Position numbers and translations under genes: made by a program
The notes under the pieces: generated by a model
What the model saw: the letters and a program-made list of their open reading frames with translations, nothing else
Database searches by the model: none
What the model was told of the DNA's origin: nothing
Assembly: GCF_004785795.1 (NCBI RefSeq)
Contig: NZ_SRRO01000001.1
Span: 1,798,001 to 1,862,000, forward strand
Reading direction: 5' to 3'
DNA from: Nocardioides eburneiflavus
GTDB taxonomy: Bacteria; Actinomycetota; Actinomycetes; Propionibacteriales; Nocardioidaceae
Length of the DNA: 64,000 bases
Part shown: positions 57,385-64,000 of the stretch, one piece after another
Layout of the letters: each line of letters starts with the position of its first letter
Numbering within the stretch: position 1 is the stretch's first letter

Positions 57385-57463
57385 GACCCTCTCCAGGGGG
57401 AGGGTCATCGCGCAACAGGGGCGCGATGATCGGCGGGCGGGAGTTCTCGGACTCCCGCCCGCC
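57385..57463 (+). terminator. Cluster of three hairpins after the subtilase gene
   Basis: Hairpins at 57385-57406 (7-bp stem), 57406-57428 (8-bp stem) and 57432-57463 (perfect 13-bp stem followed by TT) follow the subtilase stop within 30-105 bp. The last is the strongest terminator; the first two may add attenuation or protect the 3' end. Confidence 0.6.
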
Positions 57464-57487
57464 TTCGGCATTTGGTTGGGTGGAGCC

Positions 57488-57784
57488 ATGGACACCGGCC
57501 CCGAGATCGAGTTCAGCGGCGCGGTGGTCGAGTGGCGGGGCCCTGCGCCGTACGTCTTCGTACCGCTCCCGCCCGACGCCGCCGACCTCGTCGACGAGGT
57601 GAAGGCCGACGTCGTCTACTGGGGCGTGGTCCCCGTGCGGGCGTGGATCGGCGACACCGAGTTCACGACCGCGATGTTCCCCCGCGAGGACACGTGGTTC
57701 CTGCCGCTGAAGGTCGCCGTACGCCGGGCGCAGCGCGTCGAGCTCGGAGACGTCGTCGACGTGAGGATGCAGGTGGGTCGCTAG
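57488..57784 (+). CDS. DUF1905-family protein
   Basis: 98 aa small beta-barrel protein of the DUF1905 group: IEFSGAVVEWRGPAPYVFVPLP (about 7-28), WGVVPVRAWIGDTEFTTAMFPREDTWFLPLKVAVRRA (about 46-82). Often fused or adjacent to YdeI/OmdA-type proteins; function unknown. ATG 57488 follows GTGGAG at short distance. It is convergent with the Pcs-like gene. Confidence 0.85.
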   Translation: MDTGPEIEFSGAVVEWRGPAPYVFVPLPPDAADLVDEVKADVVYWGVVPVRAWIGDTEFTTAMFPREDTWFLPLKVAVRRAQRVELGDVVDVRMQVGR

Positions 57785-57797
57785 CCCGGTCGACCGG

Positions 57798-58526
57798 TCA
57801 GGCGGGGGCAGGGGCCGTACGGCTGCGACGGACCGTCAGGTAGAGGCTCAGCGCGACGTAGTAGACGACGTAGGCCACCGTGATCGCCAGCCACACCGGG
57901 CTGGGGTCGGGGAGCTGGGCGACCAGCACGCCGTAGCCGACCAGCCAGAGGCAGGTCAGGGCGAGCGTGGGGCCCTGCAGCGTCGAGGTGCGGGACGGGT
58001 AGACGTAGCCCACCGGCACGAAGACGAGCACCGCGCACACCAGCAGGACCACGGTCACGGCGACGGGCTCGAGGTCGAGGACCACGACGTAGAACGCGGC
58101 GATGTTCCAGTAGCTCGGGAAGCCGAGGAACAGGTGGTCGTCGGTCTTCGCGTCGGCCCGGCAGAACTGGTAGGCCGAGGCGATCAGTGGGATCACCGCC
58201 AGCACGGTCGCGGAGGTGCCCTCGCCGAGATAGCCGGCGCTCCAGAGCAGGAGCATCGGCATGAACGCATAGGTGATGTAGTCGACGATGTTGTCGAGGA
58301 GCGCGCCGTCGAACGACGGGGCGTACCGCTTGACCTGGACCCACCGCGCGAGCATGCCGTCGGTGCCGTCGACGACCATGGCGACGAGGAACAGCCAGAG
58401 CGCGCGGACGGTGTCGCCCTCCACGACGGCGACGAACATCAGGAAGGCCAGGACGACCCCGGAGGCCGTGTAGGCGTGGACCAGCCAGGCGGCGACGGTG
58501 TGTCGGTACTGCGATGGGGCGGCCAC
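57798..58526 (-). CDS. CDP-alcohol phosphatidyltransferase, phosphatidylcholine-synthase-like
   Basis: 242 aa with about seven transmembrane helices. The CDP-alcohol motif is DGTDGMLARWVQ followed by SFDGALLDNIVDY (about 51-81), with the D-G-x2-A-R-x8-G-x3-D-x3-D pattern; FDG instead of the usual G-x-x-D spacing and the downstream YITYAFMP are as in bacterial phosphatidylcholine synthases, which use CDP-diacylglycerol and choline. GTG 58526 is chosen by AGGAG 4-5 nt upstream; ATG 58571 is an alternative. Other CDP-alcohol acceptors are possible. Confidence 0.82.
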   Translation of the reverse strand: MAAPSQYRHTVAAWLVHAYTASGVVLAFLMFVAVVEGDTVRALWLFLVAMVVDGTDGMLARWVQVKRYAPSFDGALLDNIVDYITYAFMPMLLLWSAGYLGEGTSATVLAVIPLIASAYQFCRADAKTDDHLFLGFPSYWNIAAFYVVVLDLEPVAVTVVLLVCAVLVFVPVGYVYPSRTSTLQGPTLALTCLWLVGYGVLVAQLPDPSPVWLAITVAYVVYYVALSLYLTVRRSRTAPAPA

Positions 58527-58672
58527 GCGGCTCCTCGCCTCGGTCGGGTCCTGCTGCGCACAGCGGATCATGTCAGACCCGGATGGGATCCGATGCAACC
58601 TCGGGCGGCGCGGCTGCGTCCTCCACACGTACCCCGGCCCGCGGGGCACACGTACGAGAACGGAACAACACC

Positions 58673-59221
58673 ATGCGCAGCACCCTCCTGGGCGCCGCGA
58701 CCCTGACGGTCGCCGCCACCCTCGCCCTGGCCCAACTCTCGCCGGCCAGTGCCGACAGCATCGGCGTCAAGGACCCGAAGGACCTCGCCCACGGTGTCGA
58801 CCTCCGGTCGGTCCAGGTCGAGCACAAGGCCCGCGCCATCGTCGTCACCACGACCCACACGGACCTGCGCCGGTCCTTCCGGTCCGGGTCGTCGGGCTCG
58901 GTCTACCTCGACACCGACCCGTCCGACCCCGGCCCGGAGTACGTCTTCGCCGGCGGCTTCTTCGTCGGCACCGACTACCAGCTGCTCGAGATCGACGGGT
59001 TCTCCAGCACGAGGGAGGGCAATCCGGTCGACGGGTCCTACATCATGCGGGTCGACTACGACCGCGAGCAGGTCCGGATGCGGATCGACCGTGAGGCGCT
59101 GGGTTCGCCGGAGGAGGTCCGCGTGGCGGTGAAGGTCGCCGGCTCCCGGCCCGACGGCAGCAACACCCGCCGCGACTGGCTCGGCGAGCCGCGCAGCTTC
59201 ACCGAGTGGGTCGCCCGCTGA
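58673..59221 (+). CDS. Secreted protein of unknown function
   Basis: 182 aa. Signal peptide about 1-27 (cleavage near ASA-DS). The mature part has DLRSVQVEHKARAIVVTTTHTDLRRSF (about 43-69), GSVYLDTDPSDPGPEYVFAGGFF (about 75-97) and ends EWVAR. It looks like an all-beta extracellular domain. No family recognised. A repeat element begins 7 nt after its stop. Confidence 0.72.
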   Translation: MRSTLLGAATLTVAATLALAQLSPASADSIGVKDPKDLAHGVDLRSVQVEHKARAIVVTTTHTDLRRSFRSGSSGSVYLDTDPSDPGPEYVFAGGFFVGTDYQLLEIDGFSSTREGNPVDGSYIMRVDYDREQVRMRIDREALGSPEEVRVAVKVAGSRPDGSNTRRDWLGEPRSFTEWVAR

Positions 59222-59227
59222 GGGAGG

Positions 59228-59274
59228 TCCCTCTCGGTGGTCGAGGTGCGAGCGCAGCGAGCCTCGAAACCACG
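59228..59274 (+). repeat. Repeat element, intergenic copy
   Basis: Core 59233-59274 matches the copy inside the GNAT gene (50744-50785) at 41 of 42 positions. Here it is intergenic, between a secreted-protein gene and the YciI-like gene. Confidence 0.75.
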
Positions 59275-59297
59275 TTGCCCAGCAGGTCCGGGTCGGC

Positions 59298-59639
59298 TCA
59301 CTTGACGACCCGGACCTCCTGGGGCCACCCGCAGCCCTCGGCGACCCGCGCCGCCCACATCTTCGCGGTCTCGATGTCGGGGACCTCGATGATGGTGATC
59401 CCGCCGAGGTACTCCGTCACCTCCGTGTAGGGCCCGTCCGTGATGAGCATCGTCCCGCTCGTCCCGTCGGCGCTGAACGCCTGCTCCATGTCCTCGACGA
59501 GGCCGCCGGCGAAGACGAGGACGCCGGCCTCCTCCATGTCGCGGACCACGGCCGTGGACGGCTCCACCCGGGTCTGGTACCACTCGGCCGGGTGGTCACC
59601 GACCCACTGCTGCATGAAGTAGATGGCGTACTGGGTCAT
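59298..59639 (-). CDS. YciI-related (YCII) domain protein
   Basis: 113 aa. YCII fold: MTQYAIYFMQQWVGDHPAEWYQ (about 1-22), VFAGGLVEDMEQAFSADG (about 42-59), ITDGPYTEVTEYLGGITIIEVPDIETAKMWA (about 66-96). Conserved His/Asp of YciI-like hydrolases are partly present; related proteins include dehydrochlorinases and sigma-factor companions, but none is adjacent. GGAGGAG precedes the ATG. Confidence 0.87.
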   Translation of the reverse strand: MTQYAIYFMQQWVGDHPAEWYQTRVEPSTAVVRDMEEAGVLVFAGGLVEDMEQAFSADGTSGTMLITDGPYTEVTEYLGGITIIEVPDIETAKMWAARVAEGCGWPQEVRVVK

Positions 59640-59750
59640 GGGAGCTCCTCCGTCACGGCCGCCCCGTGCGGCCTGTCACCACTCTGACGGACGAGGACCC
59701 TCCGGATCGACAGCCGCCACGCGTCACCGGGGCCGCGCCACACTGGTGCG

Positions 59751-60164
59751 ATGATCTCCCTCGACCTCGCCCGCCGCCTGCACGACGCCGGGGTGGCGTG
59801 GACGCCCGGCAACGGCGACCGGTTCTGGGTCCCCGACCGCGAGCTCGACGAGACGGTCTTCACGGTGAGCGACATGGTCGTCGAGGTGCGCGACCACGCC
59901 GGCGGTCGCGTCCTCGCGTTCAACGGCACGACCGAGTGGGCGCTCGACGCCATCGAGGAGCACGAGGTGGTGTGGCTGCCTCGCCTCGACCAGCTGCTCG
60001 ACCTTCTCGGCCCACGCTTCGTGAGCCTCACGGCGCGCTCGGGCGGGTACGTGGTCCGCGTGCGGTCGGGCCGGTCCGAGCAGGAGCACGTCGACGTCGG
60101 TGCCGACGACGCTGCCGCGCGCGCCGTGCTGGGCCTGCTGGAGCAGGGCCGGGCGGGCGGCTGA
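59751..60164 (+). CDS. Conserved actinobacterial hypothetical protein
   Basis: 137 aa. MISLDLARRLHDAGVAWTPGNGDRFWVP (about 1-28), VFTVSDMVVEVRDHAGGRVLAFNGTTEWALDAIEE (about 36-70), then a C-terminal amphipathic part. Relatives are common in actinobacteria and sometimes carry dubious pilus-related names; no real function is known. CACACT 6 nt before the ATG fits a leaderless start. Confidence 0.75.
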   Translation: MISLDLARRLHDAGVAWTPGNGDRFWVPDRELDETVFTVSDMVVEVRDHAGGRVLAFNGTTEWALDAIEEHEVVWLPRLDQLLDLLGPRFVSLTARSGGYVVRVRSGRSEQEHVDVGADDAAARAVLGLLEQGRAGG

Positions 60165-60171
60165 GGTCGGT

Positions 60172-60822
60172 TCAGGCCGGCTCGGGGAACGCCACCCCCG
60201 TGTTCGCGTGGCACCGGTAGCCGAACGGGTTCTTCGCCAGGTACTGCTGGTGGGCGTCCTCGGCGTAGTAGTACGGCGTCTCGCTGGCGGGCCGGATCTC
60301 GGTGGTGATCTCCCCGAGCCCGCGGCGGGCGAGCTCGTCGCCGTAGACCTTGGTCAGCTCGCGGGCGGTCTGCTCCTGCTCGGGGGTCGTCCAGTAGATC
60401 GCGGAGCGGTACTGGGTGCCGACGTCGTTGCCCTGGCGCATGCCCTGCGTGGGGTCGTGGATCTCGAAGAACTTCTTGACCAGGTCGGCGTACGACACGA
60501 CGGACGGGTCGAAGACGACGCGGATGGCCTCGGTGTGGCCGGTGTGGCCGCTGCAGACCTCGTCGTACGTCGGGTTCGGGGTGCTGCCACCCGCGTAGCC
60601 GACCGACGTCGACCAGACGCCGGGGAGCTGCCAGTAGATCTCCTCCGCGCCCCAGAAGCAGCCGAGACCGAGGATGGCGACCTCGTGGCCCTCGGGGACC
60701 TCGTCGGTGACGACGGGGGCGTCCAGCACCAGATGACGGCCCAGCGACCACATCTGCTGCGAGCGTCCCGGGAGCGCCTGGTCGGCGGTGGGCAGGGTGG
60801 TGGGCTTGCCGAATCCGAACAT
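60172..60822 (-). CDS. msrA: Peptide methionine sulfoxide reductase MsrA
   Basis: 216 aa. Catalytic [11 protein letters not shown] (Cys about 54), then [24 protein letters not shown] (about 75-98), the resolving-Cys region and the QYRSAIYW motif (about 142-149), and a C-terminal [11 protein letters not shown]. It reduces methionine-S-sulfoxide using thioredoxin. GACAAT 6 nt before ATG 60822 suggests a leaderless transcript. Convergent with the previous gene (8-bp gap). Confidence 0.95.
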   Translation of the reverse strand: MFGFGKPTTLPTADQALPGRSQQMWSLGRHLVLDAPVVTDEVPEGHEVAILGLGCFWGAEEIYWQLPGVWSTSVGYAGGSTPNPTYDEVCSGHTGHTEAIRVVFDPSVVSYADLVKKFFEIHDPTQGMRQGNDVGTQYRSAIYWTTPEQEQTARELTKVYGDELARRGLGEITTEIRPASETPYYYAEDAHQQYLAKNPFGYRCHANTGVAFPEPA

Positions 60823-60969
60823 GGCTCCATTGTCGCGCGCCGGGCAAGGGCGGCCCGCGTGGCATAGGTGGAACTACGCGGTCTAGACATCGTGCTGTCA
60901 CCGATGCGCGACGGGATCGGCAGGAGGACGGTGTCAAGGTCAGCTCATCAGCCGAAAGGAACACGCGTC

Positions 60970-61683
60970 ATGTCTTCACGTCGATCGCTGCGGCAGGTCC
61001 TCGTCGCCGTCCTCCTCGGAGTCCTGGTCGGGGGAGGCCTCATGGCCGTCACGCCCGCCGGCGCCGAGGTGAGCAGTGCGGTGGCCACCAACTGGAAGAA
61101 GATCTGGAAGAAGAACCTCAAGCCGCTCGCCGACAAGCGCTACTACACCAAGAAGCAGAGCGACGCGAAGTACCAGCCCAAGGGCTCCTACGAGACCGCC
61201 GGCTCCGGCTACACCAAGGCCGAGACGTACTCGAAGGCCGAGTCGGACGGGAAGTACCAGTCGAAGACGCAGCTGATCCGCGGGACCTTCTTCGCCGCGG
61301 GCGGCTCCACCGCAGGCGCGTCGTTCATCTCCGGTGAGGGCATCTCGCTCGGAGTGACCTTCGCGGCGGTCCCGACGGTGCGCTACATGAAGCTCGGCGA
61401 CCCGCTGGCGCCCGGCTGCCTGGGCTCCGCGGCGTCGCCTGACGCCCAGCCCGGGTTCGTCTGCGTGTTCGAGACCGCCGTGCTCAACATGAGCACCAAC
61501 CGCGGCACGCTCGACCTTGCCGGGGGCATCGGGATGACCGCCTTCGGCGGTCCGATCTTCGGCCAGACCGCCGGCGCCGGTGACGGCTACATGCTGGGCA
61601 GCTGGGCGGCACGGCCGGGTGCCGTGGCGGCCGGCTCACCCGCGCCCTCCGCGCCGGCAGGAAAGGCCGGCGGACTCGGCTGA
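60970..61683 (+). CDS. Secreted protein with a Lys/Tyr-rich repeat region
   Basis: 237 aa. Signal peptide about 1-32 (ends near AGA-EV). The mature N-terminus (about 38-98) is a run of short repeats such as YYTKKQSDAKYQPKGSY and YTKAETYSKAESDGKYQSK, reminiscent of phage tail-fibre or collagen-like stalks; the C-terminal part (about 105-237) is Gly/Ala-rich with FFAAGGSTAGASF and ends GGLG. No known family. AAAGGA stands 10 nt before ATG 60970. A strong terminator follows. Confidence 0.7.
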   Translation: MSSRRSLRQVLVAVLLGVLVGGGLMAVTPAGAEVSSAVATNWKKIWKKNLKPLADKRYYTKKQSDAKYQPKGSYETAGSGYTKAETYSKAESDGKYQSKTQLIRGTFFAAGGSTAGASFISGEGISLGVTFAAVPTVRYMKLGDPLAPGCLGSAASPDAQPGFVCVFETAVLNMSTNRGTLDLAGGIGMTAFGGPIFGQTAGAGDGYMLGSWAARPGAVAAGSPAPSAPAGKAGGLG

Positions 61684-61695
61684 GCGTCTCCGGGA

Positions 61696-61734
61696 GGAAC
61701 GGCCGCCGCAACCGGGGGGTGCGGCGGCCGTTCC
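61696..61734 (+). terminator. Strong hairpin terminator
   Basis: Perfect 15-bp stem (61696-61710 with 61720-61734) and a 9-nt loop, just after the secreted protein gene. Confidence 0.75.
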
Positions 61735-61761
61735 GCTGTCCGGGTCCCGGCGCGCGGGGAC

Positions 61762-61767
61762 TACCCT
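61762..61767 (+). promoter_or_regulatory. Probable -10 element (TACCCT) of the cystathionine gamma-synthase gene
   Basis: TACCCT ends 6 nt before GTG 61774, matching the leaderless pattern. Confidence 0.55.
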
Positions 61768-61773
61768 CGCCAT

Positions 61774-62934
61774 GTGACCCAGGAGCACCGCCACAAGTCC
61801 GGATTCGAGACGCGTGCGATCCACGCCGGCTACGAGCCCGACGCGATGACCGGGGCGGTCAACCCGCCCATCTACGCCAGCAGCACCTACAAGCAGGACG
61901 GGGTCGGCGGCCTGCGTGGCGGCTACGAGTACAGCCGCTCCGCCAACCCGACCCGTACGGCCCTCGAGGGAGCGCTGGCCGCGGTCGAGGACGGGGAGCG
62001 GGGCTTCGCCTTCGCCTCCGGCCTGGCCGCCGAGGACACGATCATCCGGGCCCTGACCCGACCCGGCGACCACGTCGTCATCCCCGACGACGCCTACGGC
62101 GGCACCTTCCGCCTCTTCGACAAGGTCGAGAAGGTCTGGGGCCTCGACCACAGTCCCGCACCCGTCGCGGACACCGACGCCGTGGCGGCGGCGATCGAGC
62201 AGGGGCGTACGAAGCTGGTGTGGGTCGAGACGCCCACCAACCCCCTCCTCACCATCGGCGACATCGAGGCCCTCGCGACCGTGGCGCACGACGTCGGCGC
62301 GCTGCTCGTGGTCGACAACACCTTCGCCTCGCCCTACCTCCAGCAGCCGCTCACCCTCGGCGCGGACGTGGTGGTCCACTCGACGACCAAGTACGTCGGC
62401 GGGCACAGCGACGTCGTCGGGGGAGCGGTCGTCGTCCGCGACCTCGACCTCGCCGAGAAGATCGGCTTCCACCAGAACGCCATGGGAGCCGTCGCAGGCC
62501 CCTTCGACGCGTTCCTCACCCACCGCGGCCTCAAGACGCTGGGCGTACGCATGGACCGCCACTGCGACAACGCCGAGCGCCTCGTGGCGTTCCTCGACGG
62601 CGACCCGCGGGTCGCGGAGGTCATCTATCCCGGCCTCGCCGCCCACCCCGGCCACGAGGTCGCCGCCCGGCAGATGAAGCGCTTCGGCGGGATGATCTCC
62701 TTCCGCGTCGCCGGCGGTGAGCAGCAGGCCCTGGCGGTGTGCGAGCGGGCCGAGGTCTTCACGCTCGGCGAGTCGCTCGGCGGCGTCGAGTCGCTGATCG
62801 AGCACCCCGGCCGGATGACCCACGCCAGCGTGGCCGGCACCGACCTCGAGGTCCCTGCCGACTTGATCCGCCTGAGCGTCGGCATCGAGAGCGTCGCCGA
62901 CCTCGTCGCCGACCTCGACCGGGCGCTGGGCTGA
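61774..62934 (+). CDS. metB: Cystathionine gamma-synthase
   Basis: 386 aa, fold-type I PLP enzyme of the Cys/Met metabolism group. FETRAIHAGYEPDAMTGAVNPPIYASSTY (about 11-39), the PLP-binding substrate loop YEYSRSANPTRTALEGALA (about 51-69), VWVETPTNPLL (about 149-159), the PLP lysine in HSTTKYVGGHSDVVGG (about 199-214) and ESLIEHPGRMTHAS (about 335-348). It makes cystathionine from O-acyl-homoserine and cysteine toward methionine. The MetB assignment over MetC or O-acetylhomoserine sulfhydrylase rests on overall similarity, not proof. GTG with leaderless -10; DUF202 follows 3 nt later. Confidence 0.9.
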   Translation: MTQEHRHKSGFETRAIHAGYEPDAMTGAVNPPIYASSTYKQDGVGGLRGGYEYSRSANPTRTALEGALAAVEDGERGFAFASGLAAEDTIIRALTRPGDHVVIPDDAYGGTFRLFDKVEKVWGLDHSPAPVADTDAVAAAIEQGRTKLVWVETPTNPLLTIGDIEALATVAHDVGALLVVDNTFASPYLQQPLTLGADVVVHSTTKYVGGHSDVVGGAVVVRDLDLAEKIGFHQNAMGAVAGPFDAFLTHRGLKTLGVRMDRHCDNAERLVAFLDGDPRVAEVIYPGLAAHPGHEVAARQMKRFGGMISFRVAGGEQQALAVCERAEVFTLGESLGGVESLIEHPGRMTHASVAGTDLEVPADLIRLSVGIESVADLVADLDRALG

Positions 62935-62937
62935 GGC

Positions 62938-63261
62938 GTGGACGCACCCGAGGTGCCGGACGTCCGGTTCTCGCTGGCCAACGAGCGCACCTTCCTGGCC
63001 TACGAGCGCACGGCGATCGGCCTGGTCGCCGCCGCGCTGGCGGTCTTCCACCTCCTCGACCCGTCGTGGACGCAGAAGGCTCTCGGCCTGCTCCTCCTCG
63101 CCTCCGCGGTGATCGCCGCCGGTGGTGGCTGGCTGCGCTTCCGCCAGGCCGACCGGGCGATCCGGGAGGGTCGTGACCTGCCGGCCGGCACCACCGTCCA
63201 CCTGATGGCGGCCGCGGTGCTGGTCGTGATCCTCGCCGCCGGCATCTCGGTGGTGGTGTGA
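62938..63261 (+). CDS. DUF202-domain membrane protein
   Basis: 107 aa with about three transmembrane helices. FSLANERTFLAYERTAIGLVAAALAVFHLL (about 12-41) is the DUF202 signature (ANERTFLAYxRT). GTG start 62938; stop overlaps the next gene (GTGA). Function unknown; the family occurs in vacuolar transporter chaperone-like and bacterial single-domain proteins. Confidence 0.88.
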   Translation: MDAPEVPDVRFSLANERTFLAYERTAIGLVAAALAVFHLLDPSWTQKALGLLLLASAVIAAGGGWLRFRQADRAIREGRDLPAGTTVHLMAAAVLVVILAAGISVVV

Positions 63262-64000
63262 GCACCGACTGCACCGACTGCGCCGTCTGCGTCGACTTCG
63301 GGTCGACCTTCACCAAGGCGGCGCTCGTCGACCTCGCCACCGGCACCCTCCTCGCGACGGCCGCCCACCCGACCACCCTCCCGGACGGGGACGGGCATGG
63401 GGACGTCCTCGACGGGTACGACGCGTGCGTGGCCGCCCTCGTCGAGCAGGACCCCCGCGCAGCCGGTGCCGAGGTGCTCGCCTGCTCCAGCGCCGGTGGC
63501 GGCCTGCGGATCGCCGTCGTCGGCAACGAGGAGCTGGTCACGGCGGAGGCCGGTCGCCGGGTCGCGCTGTCCAGCGGCGGCAAGGTCGTGCTGGTGCTGC
63601 ACGGCGGCCTCGACGCGGACAAGCTCACCGCGCTGCAGCAGGCCGAGCCCGACGTGGTGCTCCTCGTCGGCGGCACCGACGGTGGCAACGCCGAGGTCCT
63701 CGAGGGCGACGCCGACTTCCTGTCGCGCGTGCCGTGGCCCGGCCCCGTCGTCGTGGCGGGCAACGTGGAGTCCCGGGCCCTGGTCGCCGACCTGCTCAAG
63801 GCGGCCGGCACCCCCCACGTCCTCGCCGACAACGTCGTCCCGCGCATCGGCGTCCTGGCCCCCGACAGCGCCCGGCGCGCGATCCGCGAGATCTTCCTCA
63901 GCCACGTCATCGGCGGCAAGCACCTCAGCAGCCGTACGGACGCCCGCGGGCGTACCTTCACCGAGATGGTGCGCGGCGCCACCCCCGACGTGGTGCTGAC
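63258..64000 (+). CDS. GlmL/MutL-like ASKHA protein, partial (C-terminus off the right edge)
   Basis: About 247 codons visible. The N-terminal phosphate-binding motif is VCVDFGSTFTKAALVDL (about 11-27), followed by VLACSSAGGGLRIAVVG (about 70-86), a glycine-rich VVLLVGGTDGGNAEVLE (about 134-150) and VVVAGNVESRALVADLL, as in the methylaspartate mutase (glutamate mutase) accessory family GlmL/MutL. The paired mutase subunits would lie beyond the right edge, if present. GTG 63258 overlaps the DUF202 stop. Confidence 0.85.
   Translation, partial: MSTDCTDCAVCVDFGSTFTKAALVDLATGTLLATAAHPTTLPDGDGHGDVLDGYDACVAALVEQDPRAAGAEVLACSSAGGGLRIAVVGNEELVTAEAGRRVALSSGGKVVLVLHGGLDADKLTALQQAEPDVVLLVGGTDGGNAEVLEGDADFLSRVPWPGPVVVAGNVESRALVADLLKAAGTPHVLADNVVPRIGVLAPDSARRAIREIFLSHVIGGKHLSSRTDARGRTFTEMVRGATPDVVL

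Overview
The window is high-GC (roughly 70% or more by eye) actinobacterial chromosome. Markers include the mfd, SurA-like lipoprotein, mazG, eno, ftsB-like, DUF501, ppx, family-5 uracil-DNA glycosylase run, a DosR/DosS-type module, a 13E12-type HNH gene, frequent GTG starts and many leaderless promoters. The gene content and a recurrent palindromic repeat suggest a Nocardioides-like member of the Propionibacteriales. This is inference; no rRNA is present to settle it.

Region 1 (1-18636) is a cell-surface polysaccharide locus. It holds a C-methyltransferase and sugar epimerase, a polysaccharide deacetylase, a GT4 and a GT2 glycosyltransferase, a polyprenyl glycosylphosphotransferase, and a compact cassette (GNAT, PLP decarboxylase, 24-codon mini-gene, acyl carrier protein, AMP-forming ligase, asparagine-synthase-like protein). 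A second, degenerate asparagine-synthase-like protein sits in an operon with a soluble histidine kinase and a response regulator, and an orphan LuxR regulator is divergent from it. My reading is that an amino or carboxylic acid is activated, loaded on the carrier, decarboxylated and passed to the polysaccharide.

Region 2 (18646-43849) is mostly housekeeping. It has cysQ behind a leaderless upstream ORF, two paralogous secreted Ig-like proteins, mfd through peptide deformylase, an odd UAA-anticodon tRNA, a Tet(M)-like GTPase, BI-1, an SGNH hydrolase, the CBS/lipoprotein/TSUP sulfur group, YihY, YigZ and small enzymes.

Region 3 (43899-49161) is a DosR-like regulator, a DoxX-like membrane protein and a DosS-like GAF kinase, with DosR-box-like palindromes before the doxX-like gene and before a pyridoxamine-oxidase-family gene. 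A 13E12-type HNH gene lies between them.

Region 4 (49319-64000) holds a MoxR-type ATPase / GNAT / VWA operon in which a repeat element is read in frame as the N-terminus of the GNAT. It continues with an AarF/UbiB kinase-like protein, a subtilase, a phosphatidylcholine-synthase-like enzyme, msrA, secreted proteins of unknown function, cystathionine gamma-synthase, DUF202 and a truncated GlmL/MutL-like gene at the right edge. Several short intergenic repeats and strong hairpins punctuate this part.
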